From assembly GCA_947487845.1 (NCBI GenBank), contig CANKYC010000018.1, positions 1 through 16,182 on the forward strand: DNA of 16,182 nt. Reading direction: 5' to 3'. The translations under genes and the position numbers were made by a program. Source of the stretch: Rickettsiales bacterium. GTDB taxonomy: Bacteria > Pseudomonadota > Alphaproteobacteria > Rickettsiales > UBA1997. Numbering within the stretch: position 1 is the first letter of the stretch; each line of letters opens with the position of its first letter. The notes beneath the pieces are model-generated. The model was given only the letters and a program-made list of their open reading frames with translations, did not search any database and was not told the origin of the DNA. Shown here piece after piece: positions 7,590 through 13,608 of the stretch.

Positions 7590-7735
7590 GGCGCTGTTGC
7601 GTAAATCAAATTTTTCTAAGAAATTTTTGTGATTATAAATTTTTTGAAAGGTAAGTGTATCTGGATTTACGTGCGTTTCAAAAAATTTAGAATTGCGAAA
7701 AGTTCGACGAAAAAGTTGATTTACGCGACAGCGCC
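7590..7735. mobile_element. 146-bp MITE-like element with 5-bp target duplication
   Basis: Left end GGCGCTGTTGCGTAAATCAA (7590-7609) and right end TTGATTTACGCGACAGCGCC (7716-7735) are inverted repeats with one mismatch in 20. The element is flanked by ATTAT on both sides (7585-7589 and 7736-7740), a 5-base direct repeat expected from transposition. The inside (about 106 bases) is AT-rich, has no open frame of note, and holds another partial end-like piece (GGATTTACGTGCG, about 7662-7674). A non-autonomous derivative moved by a transposase encoded elsewhere is the simplest reading. The GGCnCTGTTGC start resembles some IS6-type ends, but a 5-bp duplication is not the 8 bp usual for that family, so the family stays open. 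Confidence 0.8.
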
Positions 7736-7765
7736 ATTATTCAAGGGGACTGAACAGCTAGGAAT

Positions 7766-8872
7766 TTATATTTTTTTATACCCACAAATCTTAATTCCAT
7801 AGCCTTCCAGCCCAATTACTGCTTTCTGCGCATTGGTTAGAAGAATCATATTTTTCACGCCTAAATCTGATAAAATTTGCGCGCCAATTCCATAATTTCT
7901 TAATTCTTTTTCTCTATTTATTGGTAGGTTTTTTGTTTCGCCAAGCAAGTGCGAAATTGCTTCATTTGGTTGTCTGATTAGAACTATAACGCCATTTTTT
8001 TCTTTTTCGATTTCCTTCATCGCTTCAATCAATGAACCGGTTCTGTGATTTTGTGCGTCATCAAGACAATCGCTCAAAATATTTAAATGATGCATTCTAA
8101 CCAATGTTGGCGAGGTTTCATCAATTTCACCTTTTACCAAAGCAATATGTTCAATGCCGTCAATTTTGCTTTTGTAAATTGTCGCGGCAAATTCTCCGGC
8201 GGCTTTGCTGATGAATTTTTTATGTTCAATTACTTCGACTAATTTTTCATTTTTACGGCGATATTCAATCAAATCGGCAATAGTGGCGATTTTCATATCA
8301 TGTTCTGTGGCGAATTTAATTAAATCGGGCATGCGCGCCATCGAACCATCATCATTCATGATTTCGCAAATTACGCCAGAAGGGTTTAAACCAGCAAGTT
8401 TGGCAATGTCAACCGCAGCTTCGGTGTGTCCTGCGCGCACTAGAACGCCGCCATTTTGGGCTTTTAGTGGAAAAATGTGACCCGGACTAACAATTGCATC
8501 TTTATTTTTTTTGGGATCAATCGCATCAGCAACGGTTTTGGCGCGATCAAAGGCGGAAATTCCGGTGGAAATTCCAACTCGTGCTTCGATTGAAACTGTG
8601 AAAGCGGTTTTGTTGCGCGATTCATTATTGAAAGACATTAAAGGCAATTCAAGTTCGGCAACGCGCTGTTCTGTAAGCGTTAAACAAATAAGTCCGCGGC
8701 CAAAGCGCGCCATGAAATTGATTTTTTTATCGTCGCACATTGAGGCCGGAATTACTAAATCGCCTTCATTTTCGCGCCCTTCATCGTCAACTAAGATAAA
8801 CATTTTTCCTTGTTTAGCTTCAGCGATTATTTCTGGAATTGTTGCGAGGTAATCTTGTTGTTCTTTGGTCAT
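7766..8872 (-). CDS. ribB: 3,4-dihydroxy-2-butanone-4-phosphate synthase with degenerate GTP cyclohydrolase II-like domain
   Basis: A 368-residue two-domain protein. The N-terminal part (about 10-207) is a complete DHBP synthase, which makes the four-carbon precursor of riboflavin from ribulose 5-phosphate: DDEGRENEGD at 29-38, FGRGLICLTL at 57-66, GISTGISAFDRAKT at 100-113, and the PGHIFPLKA and RAGHTEAAVD motifs (130-155). The C-terminal part (about 212-368) has the fold signature of GTP cyclohydrolase II (YGIGAQILSDLGV, LLTNAQKAVIGLEGYG). Where the zinc-binding Cys motif should be, it reads RMHHLNILSDCLDDAQNHRTG, with the three ligands lost. This matches the RibBX variant described in proteobacteria. 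A separate active RibA is expected elsewhere. It is ten bases downstream of ribE. Confidence 0.93.
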   Translation of the reverse strand: MTKEQQDYLATIPEIIAEAKQGKMFILVDDEGRENEGDLVIPASMCDDKKINFMARFGRGLICLTLTEQRVAELELPLMSFNNESRNKTAFTVSIEARVGISTGISAFDRAKTVADAIDPKKNKDAIVSPGHIFPLKAQNGGVLVRAGHTEAAVDIAKLAGLNPSGVICEIMNDDGSMARMPDLIKFATEHDMKIATIADLIEYRRKNEKLVEVIEHKKFISKAAGEFAATIYKSKIDGIEHIALVKGEIDETSPTLVRMHHLNILSDCLDDAQNHRTGSLIEAMKEIEKEKNGVIVLIRQPNEAISHLLGETKNLPINREKELRNYGIGAQILSDLGVKNMILLTNAQKAVIGLEGYGIKICGYKKI

Positions 8873-8882
8873 TTTTTAAAAT

Positions 8883-9488
8883 TTATTTTATTAATTTTGA
8901 AACATAACGCGCGATTGTATCGATTTCTAAATTTACTAAATCGCCGGATTTTTTATCGCCAAAAATTGTATTTTTTAGTGTATGTTCAATAATATTAACC
9001 GTAAAAATATTTTTCTCGACACTGTTCACTGTAAGGGAAACGCCATCTAAAGTTACAGAACCTTTTTGCGAAATAAATTTCATCAAATTTTTTGGTGTCG
9101 CAAAAATGAATTTGCGCGAATCTTTTACGCGTTTGATTTCTTTAATTTCTGCTGTCGCATCAACATGCCCCAAAACCATATGGCCACCGAATTCATCGCC
9201 CATGCGCATGGCGAATTCGAGATTAATTAACTCGCCAATTTTCCAATTTTTCAAAGTGGTTTTTTCGCAAGTTTCATTTGACGCTTGAAAGGAAAAAATA
9301 ATTTTTTTTGCCGCAGTTTTTTTCTCAATCAAAGTTAAACAAATGCCGTTACAAGCAATAGAACAGCCAATTTCTAAAGCGCGTTTAATCGCAGATTTAT
9401 CACATGAAACTTCAAGAAGCAGGTCTTTTGTAGTATTGTGTTTGAGTGATTTGATCTTGCCAAAATTGGTAATGATTCCGGTGAACAT
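8883..9488 (-). CDS. ribE: Riboflavin synthase, alpha subunit
   Basis: A 201-residue protein that dismutates two 6,7-dimethyl-8-ribityllumazines to riboflavin, with two lumazine-binding repeats of about 95 residues. Repeat 1 starts MFTGII and contains CSIACNGICLTL. Repeat 2 contains GHMVLGHVDATA and GSVTLDGVSLTVN and ends NLEIDTIARYV. The length is normal. The ATG overlaps the rpoH stop by one base (TAATG), so translation is coupled to the sigma factor. ribB follows after ten bases. No FMN riboswitch is possible in this tight arrangement. Confidence 0.95.
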   Translation of the reverse strand: MFTGIITNFGKIKSLKHNTTKDLLLEVSCDKSAIKRALEIGCSIACNGICLTLIEKKTAAKKIIFSFQASNETCEKTTLKNWKIGELINLEFAMRMGDEFGGHMVLGHVDATAEIKEIKRVKDSRKFIFATPKNLMKFISQKGSVTLDGVSLTVNSVEKNIFTVNIIEHTLKNTIFGDKKSGDLVNLEIDTIARYVSKLIK

Positions 9489-10387
9489 TAGGCAAAATTT
9501 AATTGTAATTTTTTCACTTCTTTGCGGATTTTATTAATAGCATTTTCCTCAATTTGGCGAATTCGCTCCCGTGAAACTTTGTAAAGTTGGCTCAAATCTT
9601 CCAACGTCATCGGATTTTCCGAAAGTTGGCGTTTGTGCAAAATATCTTTTTCGCGATCGTTTAAAAGCATAAAAGCTTTTTTAAACATTGATTCCTGACG
9701 CGATTTTTCCTGATTTTCAATGGCAGTTTGTTCTTGGCTATCATCACTTGAAGCAATTAAATCAACCACTTCGGAGCCGTCATCTTCGTTGCCGACTAAA
9801 TTATTTAGCGAAGTGTCGGATTGCGAAAGGCGCGAATTCATATCAACAACTTCCTTGGGCAAAACGTTTAAATCATGTGCAATTAAATTGACATGTTCAG
9901 CAGATAAAGCTTTGTCCGACGTGGCGTTAAGCTTTTTCTTAATTTTGTGTAAATTGAAAAAAAGTTTTTTTTGTGCGGCGGTGGTTCCAATTTTTACCAG
10001 CGACCAAGAGCGCAAAATATAATCCTGCATGTAAGCGCGAATCCACCACATTGAATAAGTAGAAAAACGAAAACCTTTGCGCGGGTCAAATTTTTTTACG
10101 GCTTGCATTAAACCTAAATTTCCTTCCGAAACTAAATCGATAATTGGCAGACCGTAATTTTTAAATTTAGAAGCCATTTTTACGACTAAACGTAAATGGC
10201 TTTGGATCAGGATTTTAGCGGCTTCTTTATCTTGGGTTTTAACATATCTTTCGCCATATTTATATTCTTCTTCGGCGGTTAAGATTGGGAATTTTTGGAT
10301 TTCGCGTAAATATTGTAAAAAACCATTTCGGTCAGAACGAATGTAGCCTATTTTTTTCACAGGAAAAGAGGCGCTTAAATTACTCAT
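9488..10387 (-). CDS. rpoH: RNA polymerase sigma-32 (heat-shock) factor RpoH
   Basis: A 299-residue group of sigma-70-type regions: region 1.2 near 20-50, region 2 at about 54-124 (HLRLVVKMASKFKNYGLPIIDLVSEGNLGLMQAVKKFD, then FSTYSMWWIRAYMQDYIL), and region 4 at about 236-290 with the helix-turn-helix MTLEDLSQLYKVSRERIRQIE. The RpoH box is present as QKKLFFNLHKIKKK (139-152), which separates it from RpoD. It directs transcription of chaperone and protease genes. A strong Shine-Dalgarno (GGAGG, 10392-10396) sits four bases before the ATG. Its stop overlaps the ribE start. Confidence 0.95.
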   Translation of the reverse strand: MSNLSASFPVKKIGYIRSDRNGFLQYLREIQKFPILTAEEEYKYGERYVKTQDKEAAKILIQSHLRLVVKMASKFKNYGLPIIDLVSEGNLGLMQAVKKFDPRKGFRFSTYSMWWIRAYMQDYILRSWSLVKIGTTAAQKKLFFNLHKIKKKLNATSDKALSAEHVNLIAHDLNVLPKEVVDMNSRLSQSDTSLNNLVGNEDDGSEVVDLIASSDDSQEQTAIENQEKSRQESMFKKAFMLLNDREKDILHKRQLSENPMTLEDLSQLYKVSRERIRQIEENAINKIRKEVKKLQLNFA

Positions 10388-10391
10388 ATTT

Positions 10392-10396
10392 CCTCC
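10392..10396 (-). promoter_or_regulatory. Ribosome binding site of rpoH
   Basis: GGAGG on the minus strand, four bases before the ATG at 10387. It is the clearest Shine-Dalgarno in the window, whereas most neighbouring genes have none. It fixes the rpoH start and suggests efficient translation. Confidence 0.8.
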
Positions 10397-10444
10397 ATAG
10401 ATTTAAATGATTATTGGGTTTTTGAATTTGTGATTGAGGAATAA

Positions 10445-10473
10445 TATTTAGGGAAGTGGCGCAATAAAATCAA
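10445..10473 (-). promoter_or_regulatory. Candidate rpoH promoter (sigma-70 form, possibly also sigma-32)
   Basis: On the minus strand TTGATT (10473-10468) and TAAATA (10450-10445) are separated by exactly 17 bases, giving a leader of about 50 bases to the rpoH start. The same stretch can be read as a heat-shock form: CTTGAT followed 15 bases later by CCCTAAAT (10453-10446), similar to the CTTGAA and CCCAT-type elements of sigma-32. If real, this would allow autoregulation. Confidence 0.5.
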
Positions 10474-10498
10474 GGTCTGAGAATTAGAAATTTGGGTG

Positions 10499-10625
10499 AT
10501 TATCCCTTAAGACACAATAGATGTCACCCTGAGCTTGTCGAAGGGTGATTTAAGGCTTCGATCTTAGAATCACCCTTCGACAAGCTCAGGGTGACATCGA
10601 GTTTTTTTGTGAATCAAGGGATAAT
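10499..10625. repeat. REP pair / long hairpin, locus C, with outer inverted repeat
   Basis: Two REP units head to head: arms 10520-10550 and 10568-10598 are perfect complements over 31 bases around a 17-base loop. The core is the T-type (GAGCTTGTCGA) in both arms. The right end continues as ATCGAG plus seven T. A further inverted pair, ATTATCCCTT (10499-10508) and AAGGGATAAT (10616-10625), encloses the element, which may mark its target site or an older boundary. It lies between the pilin-like gene and rpoH and may fold downstream of the pilin transcript, although the T-run is on the plus strand. Confidence 0.85.
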
Positions 10626-10649
10626 TACCGAAATTTGGCTCGTAAATTT

Positions 10650-11516
10650 CTAAAGTCCGGTAACTGAAATTTTATATTTCTTGGACAAGTAACTCATAAC
10701 ATCTTTGCGTTCCTGTAATTTCAAAGGTCGGTTATAAATAATAATTTCGGAGATATAGCCTTTAAAACCATTAATTCCTGACTTATCTGTGCCGATTGTC
10801 AGGCCGCCAAGTTGATTGCTATTGGGATTTATTGTTCCGCTGCCAGCGCTGGTGGCGGCATTATTTGCAAAAACTTGCGATGAGCTGCTGTTAAAGTAAG
10901 CTGCAACTACATAATCATTGCCATTGGCAAAACTAGCGGGGTTAGTTGCGGTTGCGGTATCAACAGAAGTTCCAGCATTGAGATTTACCGCAGTATTTTT
11001 GATACCAATTGAGCTGGTTGAATTTGCACTCGAAGAATCAAGTAAAATTTTAGCAGTTGAGCTGGTTGCAAATAATGGACGGAAAACAATAAAAACTGTG
11101 TTTTGTACTGAAGAACCCTGATAGAAATTAGCAAGTGCAATATTGGCTGAAGACTCGCCGCTAAAAAGCAAAGTTGGAATATTATTGATGCCGTTTTCTT
11201 CATAAGTTACAGCGCTTCCAGCGCTTCGAATTAACTTGTTTTTAGCTAAGATGTTTGATCCGGGGCTGTTGTCGCGCCATTCCGTAGTTTGGCTGGCTTC
11301 AATTGATTCAGAATCTTTGAATGAAGATTTAAGTGTTGGTTCGTACCAAGCGATAAGCCCGCTAATTTCAAGGGCAGGTGATCTAGAAGTCATAGAGCGG
11401 GCATTGGCAAGACGAGCTGTTTTTATCATGCCCGAGCCTTGCGTGATGCCAGTGATTAACACGCCGATAATTAAAACAACAATTGATAATTCAGTGAGCG
11501 TGAAGGCTTTTTTCAT
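10650..11516 (-). CDS. Prepilin-like protein with large LamG-like C-terminal domain
   Basis: 288 residues from the ATG at 11516. The N-terminus MKKAFTLTELSIVVLIIGVLITGITQ is a type III (prepilin) signal: a short basic leader, cleavage site A|FTLTE with Glu at mature +5, then a hydrophobic helix. The residue before the cut is Ala instead of Gly. After about residue 45 comes a Ser/Asn/Thr-rich, beta-type region. It starts GLIAWYEP and ends FKGYISEIIIYNRPLKLQERKDVMSYLSKKYKI, a pattern of concanavalin/LamG-like adhesin domains. It is probably a minor pilin or pseudopilin that displays a binding domain at the surface. An in-frame ATG at 11573 would hide the signal behind 19 extra residues and overlap gcvPB, so I rejected it. 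There are no other pilus genes in the window. Confidence 0.8.
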   Translation of the reverse strand: MKKAFTLTELSIVVLIIGVLITGITQGSGMIKTARLANARSMTSRSPALEISGLIAWYEPTLKSSFKDSESIEASQTTEWRDNSPGSNILAKNKLIRSAGSAVTYEENGINNIPTLLFSGESSANIALANFYQGSSVQNTVFIVFRPLFATSSTAKILLDSSSANSTSSIGIKNTAVNLNAGTSVDTATATNPASFANGNDYVVAAYFNSSSSQVFANNAATSAGSGTINPNSNQLGGLTIGTDKSGINGFKGYISEIIIYNRPLKLQERKDVMSYLSKKYKISVTGL

Positions 11517-11554
11517 TTTATTGTTGTTTATTAAAGACGGTTTGGATGGGCAAA

Positions 11555-13039
11555 TTAATTTGCTGCCATCCAAGTTGTTACCGGAGTTTTAGCGGCTTTC
11601 ACGTCATCCAATCTTCTTCTTGGAGTATGAAGTGGATATTCGTGGAACCTGTCGCCGCGCCCAGCTTTGATTTCTTCGGCTATGAAAATCATAGTGTTAA
11701 TAAAATCATCAATAGTTTCACGAGTTTCAGTTTCGGTTGGTTCAATTAACATCGCACCTTGAGCTACAAGCGGGAAGAAAACCGTCATCGGATGAATGCC
11801 ATATTCAACAAGAGCTTTAGCAATATCTAGCGTGCCGATTCCTTGCGCTTTTTGCAATTTATCAGTCAATAAACATTCATGCATACAATTGCCCTCAAAT
11901 GGCACGTGGTAATGATTTTTCAATTTTGTCAAAATATAATTGGCGCTTAAAACTGAATCTTCGGCAACTTTTTGCAAACCATTAGCTCCGTGTGAAAACA
12001 TATAAGTCAAGGCGCGAACGTGCATTCCAAATTGACCGTTAAAGCCTTTTATTTTTCCGCAAGTATTTTTCGGAGCAATTAATTTGTATATGTCGCCATC
12101 TTTTTCAACATGCGGAGTTGGCAAAAATTCTGCCAGTTCTGCGCGCACTGCGATTGGTCCAGAACCAGGTCCGCCGCCGCCATGTGGAGTTGAGAAAGTT
12201 TTGTGTAAATTGAAATGCATCACGTCAACACCGATATCAGCAGGACGAACTTTGCCTACAATTGCGTTATAATTAGCGCCGTCGCAATAAAAATATGCCC
12301 CAACTGAATGAATTAAGTCGGCGATTTCTTTAATATTTTTTTCGAATTTGCCGCAAGTATTTGGATTGGTAATCATGGTTCCGGCAATTGTTGTGCCGTG
12401 TTCTTCGATTAATTTTTTGAATAAATCTAAATCAATTAAACCTTCTTTGTCAGAAGGAATAACTTTAATTTGAAAACCACACATTGCGGCAGTTGCAGGA
12501 TTGGTTCCGTGAGCAGAATCGGGAATTAAAACAATTTTTCTTGTTTGCCCTTCACCTTTTTTCTCATGAGCTTTTTTAATCACCAACATGCCAGAAAACT
12601 CACCTTGAGCACCAGCGGCTGGAGCCAGCGAAACTGCGCCCAAACCAGTTAAAGTTGCTAACCAGTTTTGAAGATTATACATCAATTCCAAAGCACCTTG
12701 AACCGTAGATTGATCTTGCAAAGGATGAATATCAGCAAACCCCGGAAGACGCGCCATTTTTTCATTCAAGCGCGGATTATGTTTCATCGTGCAAGAACCA
12801 AGCGGATAAAAGCCGCTATCGATTGAATAATTCTGATTTGAAAGACGCACAAAGTGACGAATTACTTGCGGTTCATTAACTTCAGCCAAACCAATTTTTT
12901 CACGGTTTTTTTGACCAGTACGCAGCGAAAATGGTGCAACTTCAGGAAGGTCAACGCCGCAAGCTCCGGGGCGAGTTTGTTTGATTAAAATTTCGGTTTC
13001 GTGATTTAAGCCGCCGATTTCTTTAGGAGTGAATGACAT
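11555..13039 (-). CDS. gcvPB: Glycine dehydrogenase (decarboxylating) subunit 2
   Basis: 494 residues, the C-terminal half of the P-protein of the glycine cleavage system. With GcvPA it decarboxylates glycine and passes the aminomethyl group to the lipoyl arm of GcvH. It has FYPLGSCTMKHNPR (77-90), SAHGTNPATAAMCGF (175-189) and the PLP site NLHKTFSTPHGGGGPGSGP with Lys280 as the Schiff-base lysine. The length is normal for a split P-protein. It is separated from gcvPA by a DUF4160/DUF2442 cassette and starts four bases after DUF2442. gcvT and gcvH are not in the window. Confidence 0.96.
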   Translation of the reverse strand: MSFTPKEIGGLNHETEILIKQTRPGACGVDLPEVAPFSLRTGQKNREKIGLAEVNEPQVIRHFVRLSNQNYSIDSGFYPLGSCTMKHNPRLNEKMARLPGFADIHPLQDQSTVQGALELMYNLQNWLATLTGLGAVSLAPAAGAQGEFSGMLVIKKAHEKKGEGQTRKIVLIPDSAHGTNPATAAMCGFQIKVIPSDKEGLIDLDLFKKLIEEHGTTIAGTMITNPNTCGKFEKNIKEIADLIHSVGAYFYCDGANYNAIVGKVRPADIGVDVMHFNLHKTFSTPHGGGGPGSGPIAVRAELAEFLPTPHVEKDGDIYKLIAPKNTCGKIKGFNGQFGMHVRALTYMFSHGANGLQKVAEDSVLSANYILTKLKNHYHVPFEGNCMHECLLTDKLQKAQGIGTLDIAKALVEYGIHPMTVFFPLVAQGAMLIEPTETETRETIDDFINTMIFIAEEIKAGRGDRFHEYPLHTPRRRLDDVKAAKTPVTTWMAAN

Positions 13040-13043
13040 GTTA

Positions 13044-13289
13044 TTATTTTTTAGTTTGTTGGTTTAGTAATTCGTAAAGGAAATCGGGAGCTAGATCTGC
13101 CTCATTTGCCCAAGACAAAGTATCATTTTCGATTTTAAAATTTCTAAAATAATCAATATCTTTCAAAGGTTCAAAAACTTCTCCCCAAATTTCATCTATT
13201 AGATTAATTTTACCGGATTTTCCATCGTCAAATTTGATCCAAACCTGATAATCTTGAATATGTTTTGCTTCCACTATGTGTCGGAACAT
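13044..13289 (-). CDS. DUF2442 family protein
   Basis: 81 residues with the DUF2442 pattern: an N-terminal strand pair VWIKFDDGKSGKINL (16-30), then VFEPLKDIDYFRNFKI (38-53), then the core LSWANEADLAPDFLYELL (58-75). The family is small, lacks a proven biochemical activity, and is often encoded directly after DUF4160 in a two-gene unit that resembles toxin-antitoxin modules. Here it starts two bases after the DUF4160 stop, with GGAG contained in the last DUF4160 codons as its ribosome site. It ends four bases before gcvPB. Confidence 0.85.
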   Translation of the reverse strand: MFRHIVEAKHIQDYQVWIKFDDGKSGKINLIDEIWGEVFEPLKDIDYFRNFKIENDTLSWANEADLAPDFLYELLNQQTKK

Positions 13290-13291
13290 AT

Positions 13292-13549
13292 TTACTCCAA
13301 AGGTTGAATTTTATTTAAGGGTTTTCTTTGCATAGCAAGTTCCCAATCTTTTAATAATTCTTCTTTATTGATATCAAGCCACTCAAGAACTGATCTCAAT
13401 GCTCTTTTTGGAAATTGACCTTGGATGATTCCAGATTCGATAAAAACCTCAATTTCGAATTTTCCATATTTAGCATGAAAATGAGGTGGATTATGGTCTC
13501 TGTGGTACATTGTAATAACAATCCCTAGAAAACGACTTATTTCGGGCAT
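13292..13549 (-). CDS. DUF4160 family protein
   Basis: 85 residues, with the DUF4160 hallmark YHRDHNPPHFHAKYG (15-29), a His-rich loop that could bind metal or act in catalysis. It follows MPEISRFLGIVITM, and RALRSVLEWLDINKEELLKDWELA is the C-terminal helix pair. Such proteins are usually paired with DUF2442, as here. They are often listed as putative toxin-antitoxin components, without firm proof of a toxic activity. The gene begins 59 bases after gcvPA, past a hairpin, and so sits in the middle of the glycine decarboxylase operon. Confidence 0.88.
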   Translation of the reverse strand: MPEISRFLGIVITMYHRDHNPPHFHAKYGKFEIEVFIESGIIQGQFPKRALRSVLEWLDINKEELLKDWELAMQRKPLNKIQPLE

Positions 13550-13574
13550 TTTGTGGTGTGTTTTGGGTTTAATT

Positions 13575-13608
13575 TTTTTACTTTTGAGACGTGACTCAAA
13601 AGTAAAAA
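13575..13608. terminator. Hairpin directly after gcvPA (possible attenuator)
   Basis: A perfect 14-bp stem (13575-13588 with 13595-13608) with loop ACGTGA. It begins at the base after the gcvPA stop codon. Neither strand has a T-run outside the stem, so it is not a classical terminator. It may reduce read-through into the DUF4160-DUF2442-gcvPB part or protect the gcvPA message. Confidence 0.5.

Noticed and set aside
7590..7735. Assignment of the MITE to the IS6 family
   Set aside because: The first bases are similar, but the flanking direct repeat is 5 bases; an 8-base repeat is not present at these boundaries.
8205..8852. Plus-strand reading frames inside ribB
   Set aside because: They lie opposite a well-conserved gene with intact motifs and show no recognisable protein pattern or start signal.
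11517..11573. Longer start of the pilin-like gene at 11573
   Set aside because: It would put 19 hydrophilic residues before the prepilin leader and overlap the gcvPB coding region. The MKKAFTLTE start at 11516 gives a normal leader.
13575..13608. Classical terminator ending the gcvPA transcript
   Set aside because: There is no T-tract after the stem on either strand, and the downstream genes have no clear promoter of their own, so I kept it as a hairpin with unknown effect.
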